From Kiritimatiellia bacterium (GTDB lineage Bacteria > Verrucomicrobiota > Kiritimatiellia > RFP12 > UBA1067), in NCBI GenBank assembly GCA_017514235.1, contig JAFWKK010000048.1:1-64000 (forward strand): a stretch of DNA of 64,000 nucleotides, read 5' to 3'. Positions 1 through 7,901 of this stretch are shown one piece after another (position 1 is the first letter of the stretch; each line of letters starts with the position of its first letter). Both the position numbers and the translations under genes were made by a program. The notes beneath the pieces are model-generated. The model was not told where the DNA came from and made no database searches. It saw only the letters and a list, made by a program, of their open reading frames with translations.

Positions 1-293
1 CCACGGGCGATCTGCTCGCCGTCTGGAACGACCACGAGGGCCGTTTTGACCTGAAAAAGGAGGGGCGGGGAATGGACGGGCGGCGTACGCCGCTTTCCGC
101 CGCGATCTCGCGTGACGACGGCGTCACCTGGCAGGGCGCGCGCGCCATCGAAGACGATCCGGCCGGCCATTTCTGCTATATCGCCATCGAGCCGCTCGAC
201 GATGGCACGGTGCTGCTCGGCTATTGCGCCTACGAGCATCTGGGCCACACCCGCATCGTCAAGGTGCCGGCGGACTGGTTCTACTCAAAGTAG
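1..293 (+). CDS. Exo-alpha-sialidase / BNR-repeat protein, C-terminal end only
   Basis: The window opens inside this gene; the reading frame is open from base 3 and ends at the TAG at 291-293, leaving about 96 residues. The segment contains a clear Asp-box (S-R-D-D-G-V-T-W, the S-x-D-x-G-x-T-W pattern of sialidase propeller blades), preceded by a conserved L-L-A-V-W-N-D strand and followed by a strand typical of the last blade of a six-bladed sialidase propeller. Family knowledge: such enzymes release terminal sialic acid or act as related lyases/propellers on host glycans. The N-terminus, signal peptide and catalytic Arg triad lie outside the window, so the substrate cannot be judged. The next gene, a beta-mannosidase, starts 48 bases downstream on the same strand, which suggests co-transcription. 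Confidence 0.75.
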   Translation, partial: TGDLLAVWNDHEGRFDLKKEGRGMDGRRTPLSAAISRDDGVTWQGARAIEDDPAGHFCYIAIEPLDDGTVLLGYCAYEHLGHTRIVKVPADWFYSK

Positions 294-341
294 AAGATGA
301 TCATGACGCGGCATTTCGTGGGTGACCGCGTGAGGTGAAAA

Positions 342-2924
342 ATGGATAGGCGTTCAAGACGACCGACGGTTTTGACTCTGACATTGGCCATGGTCGCCTC
401 TCTGCCGATGGCGGCTGTGTCCGGAGAGGTTGATCTTTCGGGGACATGGACGCTGACGCAGGCGGACAAGCCGACGGTGACGTGTCCGGTGACGGTGCCG
501 GGAGGAATCTACATGGCACTCTACGCCGCGAAGCTGATCCCCGACCCGTACTTTGCGCAGAACGAGAAGCTGACGCAGTGGCCGGGCAGAACGGATTGGG
601 TTTTCTCGCGTACGTTTACGTTGCCGAAAGGTTTTGCGGATGCGAAATCTGTAGTGTTGCGTTTGGAGGACGTGGATTGCTTCGCTACCGTGAATGTGAA
701 CGGGCACGAGGTGGGGCGCACCTCCAACCGCTTCCAGCGGTACGACTTTGACGTGAAGCCGTTCCTGAAGCCTGGCGAGAACAGGATCGATGCGCTGTTC
801 GAATCGACGGAGCGCATCTCCTACGCGGAGTCAAACAGGTATGACCGCACCTACAACATCGCGAACGCTACCGTCCGCCAGATCAACCTCGTGCGCACTG
901 TGCAGTGTCACGGCGGATGGGACTGGGGCATCACGCAGATGGAGATGGGACTGATGGGAACGGTCAAGCTTATCGCTGCCAATGTCGCCCGCATAGACTA
1001 CGTGTACACGATGCAGGATTTCGCAAAGGACTGGTCGTCCGTTGCCGTCACGGTCACGGTGGAGGCTACTTCGCCCGTCGGCGGCGAGACAACGCTTGCC
1101 GTTGCGCTTGGTGATGTGACGAAGTCGGAGACGGTGACGCTTTCGCCAGGCGCGAACAAGGTGTCGCTCATGCTTGACGTGAAGGACCCGAAGCTCTGGT
1201 GGCCCGTCGGATATGGCGGACAGCCGCTCTATTCGCTGTCGGTGACGCTTGGTGACGCGAAGGTGGAAAAGAAGATAGGGCTACGCAAGGCGGAAGTGTA
1301 CAACGAAGAGGATATGGAGCCAGACCCCGCGACTGGCAAGAAGGGCAGGCCGATGGTCGTCGCCATCAACGGGCGGTGCATCTTTTGCAAGGGTGCTGAC
1401 TGGATCCCGTGCGATGCGTTCGAGAACCGCCAGACGCCTGCGCGTTATCGCGACCTGCTGGACTCCGCCGTCGCCGCGAACATGAACATGCTGCGCGTGT
1501 GGGGCGGCGGGCAGTTCGAGCACCCGGCCTTCTACGAGCTGTGCGACGAGAAGGGTGTCTTGCTGTGGCATGACTTCATGTTTTCGTGCGCCACCTATCC
1601 GGGTGACGAGCGGTTCATGGCGGGTGTCCGCAAGGAGATTGCCCACCAGCTGCGCAACCTGCGTGACCACGCCTCCATCGCGCTTTGGTGCGGTGACAAC
1701 GAGTGCATAGGCGCGGCGGGGTGGTTCAAAGCCACAAAGGAGCAGCGCGACGCGAACATAAGGCTATGCGTGGCGCGCGCGAAGGAACTGGAGAAGCTGT
1801 GTTCGGAATATGATCCCACGCGCTGCTTCTGGCCCAGCTCGCCGTGCCTGGGGCCGGGCAACTACGGCGACGGCTGGAAAGACGACTCGTCGGGCGACAT
1901 GCACTTTTGGCAGGTGTGGTTCGGCGACAAGCCGTTTTCGCACTACTTCACCGTGCGTCCGCGCTTCTGCAGCGAGTTTGGCTTTCAGAGCTATCCCACG
2001 AAGGAGGAGGCGTTGACGTTCGTGACGCCCGACCAGCTCAACCCAACGGCGCCGGATTTCTTCTACCACCAGAAGAGTCCAAATGGCAACAAGTTCATCA
2101 TGCAGATGTTGTTGCGCAATTTCCGTTTTCCAGAAGGGGTGGATGCGGTGCTCTACCTTTCGCACGTCCAGCAGGCGATGGCGATCCGTACCGCCGTGGA
2201 GGCATGGCGTCATCTCCAGCCGCGTTGCATGGGCATCATCTATTGGCAGCTGAACAACAACTGGCCCGTCGCGAGCTGGAGCTCGCTTGACTATTCCGGC
2301 AAGTGGAAGCCGCTCCACTACCACATGAAACGCGCCTACGCGCCCATCGCGATCAGCGCCGCGCCGAAATGGGGCGACAGCTCTGCCATCGAGGTGTGGG
2401 CCGTGAACGGCTGTGACGCCGCTTTCGACGGCACCGTGTCACTTGACCTCTGGACGCTTGACGGAACATGCAAGCCATTTGAAAAGCATGTCATGCGGAT
2501 TGCGCCGCGCTCCGTCGCGAAGGTGGGAGAATACAAGCTCGACGCGTTCGGTGATGATGTCGTAACGCGTGCGGCATCCTTCCTGCGGATGCGGCTTGAC
2601 GGACGCGCGGGCGCGGTTGCCGAAAGCGTCTCGAACGAGTGGATGTTCGATCTCTTCATGAACATGAACCTGGTGAAGACAGGCATCAAGACGACGTTCG
2701 CAGAGAAGGATGGCAAGTTTCTTGTGGCGCTTGAAGCCGACAAGCCGGCGTTCTTCGTGTGGGCGAACGTCTGGCGGACACGTGGCGAGTTCGATGACAA
2801 TTCCATCACGCTCTATCCAGGAGAGCCGCGCACGCTCACGTTCACGCCGAAGGAATCCGGCCTTACGCGTGACGCATTCAGGAAATCGTTTTCGGTCATG
2901 CACCTGCGCGACACATACAAATAA
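342..2924 (+). CDS. Beta-mannosidase, glycoside hydrolase family 2, secreted
   Basis: 860 residues, the usual length for GH2 beta-mannosidases, which release beta-mannose from the non-reducing end of mannans or N-glycan cores. Residues 1-27 form a signal peptide. Then come a jelly-roll sugar-binding domain (about 30-200), an Ig-like domain (about 215-320), the TIM barrel (about 325-650) and C-terminal Ig-like domains. The acid/base Glu is residue 454 in W-C-G-D-N-E, where the family usually has N-N-E. The nucleophile Glu is residue 545 in F-C-S-E-F-G-F. The W-D-W-G-I motif near residue 190 is also typical of mannosidases. The start is supported by a GAGGTG ribosome site about 8 bases upstream. 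With the sialidase upstream and the propeller hydrolase downstream, host N-glycan or plant mannan breakdown is plausible. Confidence 0.9.
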   Translation: MDRRSRRPTVLTLTLAMVASLPMAAVSGEVDLSGTWTLTQADKPTVTCPVTVPGGIYMALYAAKLIPDPYFAQNEKLTQWPGRTDWVFSRTFTLPKGFADAKSVVLRLEDVDCFATVNVNGHEVGRTSNRFQRYDFDVKPFLKPGENRIDALFESTERISYAESNRYDRTYNIANATVRQINLVRTVQCHGGWDWGITQMEMGLMGTVKLIAANVARIDYVYTMQDFAKDWSSVAVTVTVEATSPVGGETTLAVALGDVTKSETVTLSPGANKVSLMLDVKDPKLWWPVGYGGQPLYSLSVTLGDAKVEKKIGLRKAEVYNEEDMEPDPATGKKGRPMVVAINGRCIFCKGADWIPCDAFENRQTPARYRDLLDSAVAANMNMLRVWGGGQFEHPAFYELCDEKGVLLWHDFMFSCATYPGDERFMAGVRKEIAHQLRNLRDHASIALWCGDNECIGAAGWFKATKEQRDANIRLCVARAKELEKLCSEYDPTRCFWPSSPCLGPGNYGDGWKDDSSGDMHFWQVWFGDKPFSHYFTVRPRFCSEFGFQSYPTKEEALTFVTPDQLNPTAPDFFYHQKSPNGNKFIMQMLLRNFRFPEGVDAVLYLSHVQQAMAIRTAVEAWRHLQPRCMGIIYWQLNNNWPVASWSSLDYSGKWKPLHYHMKRAYAPIAISAAPKWGDSSAIEVWAVNGCDAAFDGTVSLDLWTLDGTCKPFEKHVMRIAPRSVAKVGEYKLDAFGDDVVTRAASFLRMRLDGRAGAVAESVSNEWMFDLFMNMNLVKTGIKTTFAEKDGKFLVALEADKPAFFVWANVWRTRGEFDDNSITLYPGEPRTLTFTPKESGLTRDAFRKSFSVMHLRDTYK

Positions 2925-2951
2925 CTCAACGGTTGAGAAGGAGTAAGAACC

Positions 2952-4730
2952 ATGACGGCAAAAGGATCATTCTGTGTGACGGTACTCATTGCGACGTGCG
3001 GTGTTTTCGCTTCGGTCGCTGGCGAGACGCTGTACAACGGCATTGTGCTGCCGGACAAATGGCCGCCGCGCATAGATGCGATGTTTCCGGGTCCGACGAC
3101 GCCACCCTATCTCAAATCTCCCCCGGCGGTTATACCGATCGACGTCGGACGCCAGCTTTTTGTGGACGATTTCCTTGTGGCGTCTTCCAAAGGCGTCGTA
3201 CGCAAGTTCTACAGGCCTGTCAAATTCGAGGGCAACCCTGTTCTCTGGCCGGAAACCGATGAGGAGTTGGCTCGTTGGACTGAACTTGGCGACCGCCCGT
3301 ATCCTGCGGATGCCACAACCGCGCAGATGTGGAACCCGATGTACAAGAGCGTGCCGGCGTGCTGCCTTTCGGGTGGCGGGGTCTGGTGGGATCCGAAGCG
3401 CTCCAAGTTCCGGATGTGGTATTTGGCAAGCTGGTCTGGGCTGTTGGCGCTTGCAGAGTCCGACGACGCAGTGCACTGGACGAGGCCGAAGGTGGGGCCG
3501 CGCGGCACGAACGTGCTGATCTACCCCGACCACTACTTCGATACGTTCAGCGTCTGGCCGGATTTCACCACGAACGCCCCCTATGACAATTGGCGGATGT
3601 TCGTCTCGCCGGGCGAGAATCCATGCCGCGCCTACGAATATGCCTCTGCGGATGGCGTCAGGTGGGAGATGAAGACGCGAACCGGGCTTGGAGGGGACAG
3701 CTCGACGGTGTTCTTCAACCCTTTTCGGAGCAAGTGGGTGTGGAGCATACGCTCGGCATGGCGTCTGCGTTCGCGCATGTACCGCGAGCACGACGATTTC
3801 TTTGCTGGTGCCGTGTGGGACTTCGGCAGCTTCACCTCCGAGCAGAAGACTGGTGCCGATCCGCTCTTCTACCGCGCCAACCGCTGGTCCAACACGAAGG
3901 ACTGCTACCTGTGGCTGGCCTGCGACTACGACGACGTGCCGCGCGAGATCGGTGGAACACGTCGCAGATGCGAACTGTACAACGTCGATGCAACCCCTTA
4001 CGAGTCCATCATGGTCGGTCTTTTCAAGATAATTTCGGGGCGCGACAATGACGAGGCCGCGCAGCACGGTATGCCCAAGACGACAACCATTCACTTCGCC
4101 TACTCTCGCGATGGTTTTCACTTCTCGCGCCCGGACCGTACGCCGGCGATACCGGACTCTGACTGGGAGTCCGGATGCTGGGACACCGGCTACCTTAGCC
4201 CATGTTCAAGCGGGTTCGTGGTAAAGGACGAACGGTTGCTTTTCTTCTACAATGCTGCGCGCGGCGACGCCACGATGAAGTCGGAAAAGTGTCAGCTGGC
4301 AAACGGACTTCACGCAAACATATCCATCGGATTCGCCTCGCTTCGCCGCGACGGATTCGCGGGGATGGTGGCGGACGGCGAGGGTTCTCTCGTCACGCGA
4401 CCCGTGACGTTCTCCGGTTCGCATCTTTTCGTCAATGCCGATGTGCGGTTCGGCGCTCTTACCGCCGAGGTCATCGATGCGGACGGCAAGCCGTTCTCCG
4501 GCTATGCGGCGGCGGACTGCGAAGGGCTGGTGCGCGTGGATGCGACGAAGCGGGCCGTGTCGTGGAAGGGTGGGGATCTTTCGCGCTTCGCGGGGAAATC
4601 TGTGCGCTTCCGCTTCAACATGAAGGTTGCTACGCTCTATGCGTTTTGGGTCTCGAAGGATGCTGCCGGCAAGTCTGGCGGCTACCTTGCCGCCGGCGGA
4701 CCCGGTTACGCCGGACACAAGGACGAATAG
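2952..4730 (+). CDS. Secreted five-bladed-propeller glycosidase (GH32/GH43-like)
   Basis: 592 residues with a signal peptide (1-24). The start is set by AAGGAG at 2937-2942. The region after the leader carries G-R-Q-L-F-V-D-D-F-L, a signature I associate with a family of secreted PVC-group proteins related to GH32/GH43 propellers; Trp-rich strands such as W-Y-L-A-S-W and an F-A-Y-S-R-D-G-F-H-F segment fit propeller blades. The C-terminal 130 residues look like a beta-sandwich. The likely role is hydrolysis of a plant or host glycan in the periplasm or outside the cell, but catalytic residues cannot be assigned with confidence. It lies 27 bases after the mannosidase and probably shares its transcript; a hairpin terminator follows directly. 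Confidence 0.72.
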   Translation: MTAKGSFCVTVLIATCGVFASVAGETLYNGIVLPDKWPPRIDAMFPGPTTPPYLKSPPAVIPIDVGRQLFVDDFLVASSKGVVRKFYRPVKFEGNPVLWPETDEELARWTELGDRPYPADATTAQMWNPMYKSVPACCLSGGGVWWDPKRSKFRMWYLASWSGLLALAESDDAVHWTRPKVGPRGTNVLIYPDHYFDTFSVWPDFTTNAPYDNWRMFVSPGENPCRAYEYASADGVRWEMKTRTGLGGDSSTVFFNPFRSKWVWSIRSAWRLRSRMYREHDDFFAGAVWDFGSFTSEQKTGADPLFYRANRWSNTKDCYLWLACDYDDVPREIGGTRRRCELYNVDATPYESIMVGLFKIISGRDNDEAAQHGMPKTTTIHFAYSRDGFHFSRPDRTPAIPDSDWESGCWDTGYLSPCSSGFVVKDERLLFFYNAARGDATMKSEKCQLANGLHANISIGFASLRRDGFAGMVADGEGSLVTRPVTFSGSHLFVNADVRFGALTAEVIDADGKPFSGYAAADCEGLVRVDATKRAVSWKGGDLSRFAGKSVRFRFNMKVATLYAFWVSKDAAGKSGGYLAAGGPGYAGHKDE

Positions 4731-4737
4731 TGGAACC

Positions 4738-4755
4738 CGGGCTGAGGCCCGTTTT
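4738..4755 (+). terminator. Rho-independent terminator after the GH32/43-like gene
   Basis: A 5-bp all-G/C stem (CGGGC / GCCCG) with a TGAG loop is followed at once by four T. It lies 8 bases after the stop codon. The T run is short, so it may be only partly efficient. The -35 box of the next promoter overlaps its end. Confidence 0.6.
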
Positions 4756-4782
4756 ACAAGACCAAGCCAAAATTGCTATAAT
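4753..4782 (+). promoter_or_regulatory. Sigma-70-type promoter for the GHL10-like gene
   Basis: TTTACA (4753-4758), an 18-base spacer and a perfect TATAAT (4777-4782). Transcription would start about 85 bases before the chosen start codon at 4874. Confidence 0.6.
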
Positions 4783-4857
4783 ACCGGCAACAAGCAAGAA
4801 AGCTTTATCAGCACAGGACTGCGCAATTGACGTTGCACTGGCTGTTGGATGGCTGGC

Positions 4858-4889
4858 ATGGAAATCATCAGATATGGAAATCATCAGAT
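4858..4889 (+). repeat. Perfect 16-base tandem duplication at the start codon
   Basis: The 16-base unit ATGGAAATCATCAGAT occurs twice in direct tandem (4858-4873, 4874-4889). Each copy begins with ATG, but because 16 is not a multiple of three only the second ATG is in frame with the downstream gene; the first reads out of frame. Confidence 0.9.
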
Positions 4890-7588
4890 GTAGAAAAGTT
4901 CTTGCGGCTTTTCTGTGCGCCGGTGCGGTGTCGGCGGCGGCATTGTCGTCGGCCGCTGGCTTCGAGAAGATCGCGCTCGTCGACTCGCTTGACGAGGCGC
5001 AGAAGTGGGATGTCGAAACGCCGGAGGGGACGCTTAAGGTTCTCGAAGACGCGCTCAGGCCTCATTCGACGCGTGTGCTGTGGCGTGACAAGGGCGCCTG
5101 CCTCATGCGCTATCCCTGCGCGGAGGAGCCGTATCCGGAATGCGAGTTCCCGATAGACAAGCGACGCGTGCTGCCGAGGCTGGGCGTGTTCTGGGCGCTG
5201 CGTCTCGACAACTGCGGCTTTGACGTGTTCAAGCTCGTTTTCGATGAATGCGAGCGGCGCAACCTGAAGCAGGGCATCCACACGACGTGGGAGGAGAACC
5301 ACTGGTGCAACTCGTTCATGGGCACATGGAACATGCGCCATCCGCAGTTCTGCTGCCGTGCGAAGGGTGGGGTTTCATGGTCGGGACATGCCTCGCTCGC
5401 CTACCCCGAAGTAATGGAGCACAAGCTGCGGATGGTCGATGAACGCATTGCGCTCAAGCCGCAGACGATTTTTCTCGACATGTACCGCGACGGGGCCTGG
5501 ACGCCGCGCCTTGAATACGTGCCGTCCGTTTGCGCCCGCTGGCGCGAACGCTATGGCTGCGAGCCGCCGGACAATGCGAAGGACGACCGTTGGCTCGGCC
5601 TTGTTTCCGAATACGTCACCGCCTACGTGAAGGAGTTCTCGCGTCGGTGCCGTGCGGCAGGTGTGGAATTCGTGATCGGCCTGCCGTATCTCGCAAAGGG
5701 CGGGCGCGGCGTGTGGGAGCATTATGCGCTAGACTGGCGCAAGTTGGCGGCGGAAGGGGTGTTCGATGGCATTTGGGTGATGAGCTTCCCGATTGATGCC
5801 AAGCGTCCGTTCGAATCGACGGAGGAGTTCTACGCCTACATGATGGCGAACAGGGGGAAAGCAGCGAAGGTCTATTTCCCATTAGATGAATACAACTACA
5901 GGAAGGAAGGTCTGGCGACCTACGCCAAGTATGCGGGCTGCACAAAAGCCGAAGCTGCAAAGCGGCTTCTGGAGATCGCCAAGCGTACAGGCGGAGCGGG
6001 TGTGGTTTACGAGTGCGTAGACTGCCATCTGTATCCGAAGGAGGTGTGCGATGCGCTTGCGGATGAAGAATCATGCGTTGAGCGTTGCGGGTTGAATGTT
6101 GCGGGCTCGCCCGCCGTGGCGCAGGCCGGCAGACTGCCCAACCGCCAGGCCCCCGAACCTCCCAACCGCCAAGCCACCCGACTATGCAAGGGCGGCGCAC
6201 CGACATTTTCAAAAGACGGACGGCGCATGGCGTTTCAGCGCGCCGTCGGCGACAAGATGCGGGTTGGTGTGCTTGATCTGAAGACGGGCGAGACGGTGTG
6301 GCCCGAGACGGCGGGCAACGCGTGTCATCCGTTTTTTGCGCCTGACGGTTCGCTCGTCTATGCCTATGCGAACATCACCAATACGGCCTACCAGCGGTTC
6401 ATCCTGAAAGGACCGCAGGACGGCTACGGCATTCGGCGATGGAAGGATGGTGCGGCCACCGACCTGACACACGGGCTTTGGCGAGACTACCAGCCGAGCG
6501 TGTCGCCGGACGGCAAGTGCCTTTACTTCTGCACACAGCGTCCGCACGATGGCGCGCCGCCGATCCGCATCGATTCGATGGCGCTGGACGGCGGGCATCC
6601 GGAGCCGTTCATCCTTCCAGCGGGGCAGCCGTACGGCGATGCATCGGTGGGACAGCCGGTCGTTTCGCCGGACGGACGGCTGATCGCCTGGGCGCAGATC
6701 AACACGACGTATGACGTGTGGCATGTATTGGCGGCGCGTATGGACGATCTTGGCAACGTCTGCGCCGTCTCGCCGATGGACATGGTTGCCTATGCGCCGA
6801 GATGGAGCCCGGACGGCAAGGCGATTGCGTTTACAGGATACCGTGAGGGAGATTCGCGTTGGTGCGTGTATCTGGCGTCATTGGAGACGGGGACGGTGAC
6901 CAAGCTTTGCGAGGGAGAGGATCCTGATTTTACAGCTGACGGCAAGTCGGTCGCGTATTCTGACGGTGGGGTCATCTACATGCGGCCATGCTCACCCCCA
7001 GTCCGAAACCAGAAACCAGAAACCAGAAGCCAGCCCCCCCCAACCCCCACCCCCCAACTGATCAGTCCGGAGAAGGTCGTGCTAGCCACGAATGGAGTCC
7101 CGGCGGCGCTGACGGACGTGTGCGTTCCGAAAGAGTGCGTGTGGAAACGCGATCAGACATGCTTCATCCGCGCCAGGTTCGTATGGAGCGGCGAGACGGA
7201 TTGCTTGCAGGAAGTCTGTCGCGCGGGCTGGCTGCCTTCGGACTGTTCGCTTCAGCTGTACGTCCATAAGGGCGGGTATCCGAACTTTTCAATACGCGAC
7301 ATCAACTGGCAGCAGACGTATCTTCCGGCGACACGTCCGCTTTCTGGCGCGGGCGAGCATACGCTCACCGGCATACGCACGAAGGATGCGATCTATCTTT
7401 CTGTCGATGACGGTCCGGCGGCGGTCGCCCCGATCACGCATGGCGTTGCGCCGCTCGACAGCCCGGGGAAGGTCGCATTCGCCGCGCCTGCCTTCAAGCC
7501 GATGGATCGGATCGTTTCGTTTGAGCTTGGAACGGGATGGCCTTCCAACGTTCCGAAGCCTTTGACGCTTGGGGATATGGTGCGATAA
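4874..7588 (+). CDS. Secreted GHL10-like barrel + WD40-like (PD40) propeller + beta-sandwich protein
   Basis: 904 residues. The ORF stays open upstream to 4202, but that part overlaps the previous gene; the start at 4874 gives a proper signal peptide (about 1-27, hydrophobic core L-A-A-F-L-C-A-G-A-V). Residues 45-400 resemble the family-10-like glycosyl hydrolase TIM barrel (GHL10), with conserved strands such as T-I-F-L-D-M-Y and G-I-W-V-M-S-F. Residues 435-700 are a TolB/PD40 beta-propeller with repeated S-P-D-G-K/R motifs. The last 180 residues look like a concanavalin-type sandwich. The linkers between the three domains are built from 7-base DNA repeats (see repeat entries). The substrate is unknown. 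Domain assignments are from motifs only. Confidence 0.72.
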   Translation: MEIIRCRKVLAAFLCAGAVSAAALSSAAGFEKIALVDSLDEAQKWDVETPEGTLKVLEDALRPHSTRVLWRDKGACLMRYPCAEEPYPECEFPIDKRRVLPRLGVFWALRLDNCGFDVFKLVFDECERRNLKQGIHTTWEENHWCNSFMGTWNMRHPQFCCRAKGGVSWSGHASLAYPEVMEHKLRMVDERIALKPQTIFLDMYRDGAWTPRLEYVPSVCARWRERYGCEPPDNAKDDRWLGLVSEYVTAYVKEFSRRCRAAGVEFVIGLPYLAKGGRGVWEHYALDWRKLAAEGVFDGIWVMSFPIDAKRPFESTEEFYAYMMANRGKAAKVYFPLDEYNYRKEGLATYAKYAGCTKAEAAKRLLEIAKRTGGAGVVYECVDCHLYPKEVCDALADEESCVERCGLNVAGSPAVAQAGRLPNRQAPEPPNRQATRLCKGGAPTFSKDGRRMAFQRAVGDKMRVGVLDLKTGETVWPETAGNACHPFFAPDGSLVYAYANITNTAYQRFILKGPQDGYGIRRWKDGAATDLTHGLWRDYQPSVSPDGKCLYFCTQRPHDGAPPIRIDSMALDGGHPEPFILPAGQPYGDASVGQPVVSPDGRLIAWAQINTTYDVWHVLAARMDDLGNVCAVSPMDMVAYAPRWSPDGKAIAFTGYREGDSRWCVYLASLETGTVTKLCEGEDPDFTADGKSVAYSDGGVIYMRPCSPPVRNQKPETRSQPPPTPTPQLISPEKVVLATNGVPAALTDVCVPKECVWKRDQTCFIRARFVWSGETDCLQEVCRAGWLPSDCSLQLYVHKGGYPNFSIRDINWQQTYLPATRPLSGAGEHTLTGIRTKDAIYLSVDDGPAAVAPITHGVAPLDSPGKVAFAAPAFKPMDRIVSFELGTGWPSNVPKPLTLGDMVR
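6075..6181 (+). repeat. In-frame heptanucleotide repeat island, barrel/propeller linker
   Basis: Bases 6075-6105 read as degenerate 7-base units (GCGTTGA GCGTTGC, then GGGTTGA ATGTTGC). Bases 6137-6181 hold two copies of CCCAACCGCC(A)GCC-type units. The island encodes a Pro/Arg/Gln-rich linker exactly between the GHL10-like barrel and the PD40 propeller. Confidence 0.7.
7005..7056 (+). repeat. In-frame heptanucleotide repeat (GAAACCA)4 plus C-rich tract, propeller/sandwich linker
   Basis: Three perfect GAAACCA units and one GAAGCCA occupy 7005-7032, followed by a C-rich tract (C8, C5, C6). The reading frame is kept, giving a Pro/Thr/Gln-rich linker between the propeller and the C-terminal sandwich. 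Confidence 0.85.
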
Positions 7589-7901
7589 GAGCATTCGGAA
7601 TGGTTGAAGGGTTTTCGCGTTACGACCTGGGGCCCGATGTTGCCTGGATGCGAGGCGAAACTGGCGACGGGCATTTGTCTTGCAGGTGATGCGTTCTGTT
7701 CCGAGATTAAACTTTTGATGACACAGGCGAGCACGTCCTGCTTCGTGAGGCGTGGCGGCGTGCCCGTGCAGTGCGTTTCAATTTTTGTAAAATAATATTT
7801 TAAACGTTTGCGCAGGCGTTTTGTGGTATACTGTGTAGCGAAAGGCACAGTGTATCTTTCCACGTCCAGTTGCTGAAACTGGCAAAAGCAGGGGAAACGG
7901 C
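7589..7901 (+). other. Intergenic stretch of 313 bases with a promoter and leader hairpin
   Basis: No convincing gene is seen on either strand; the short frames across it have no ribosome site or recognisable motif. The last 75 bases hold a TATACT -10 box (7827-7832) and, in the predicted leader, a 6-bp hairpin (CCAGTT 7866-7871 with AACTGG 7877-7882), then a GGGGAAA ribosome site before the ATG at 7902. Bases 7589-7790 have coding-like composition and could be a gene remnant, but I cannot name it. Confidence 0.5.
7827..7832 (+). promoter_or_regulatory. -10 box for the esterase gene
   Basis: TATACT, 69 bases before the start codon at 7902. No good -35 box at 17 bases; TTGCGC at 7808-7813 is too close (13 bases). 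Confidence 0.4.

Noticed and set aside
7604-7795. A 63-codon frame in the gap before the esterase
   Set aside because: No promoter, ribosome site or recognisable motif; may at most be a remnant.
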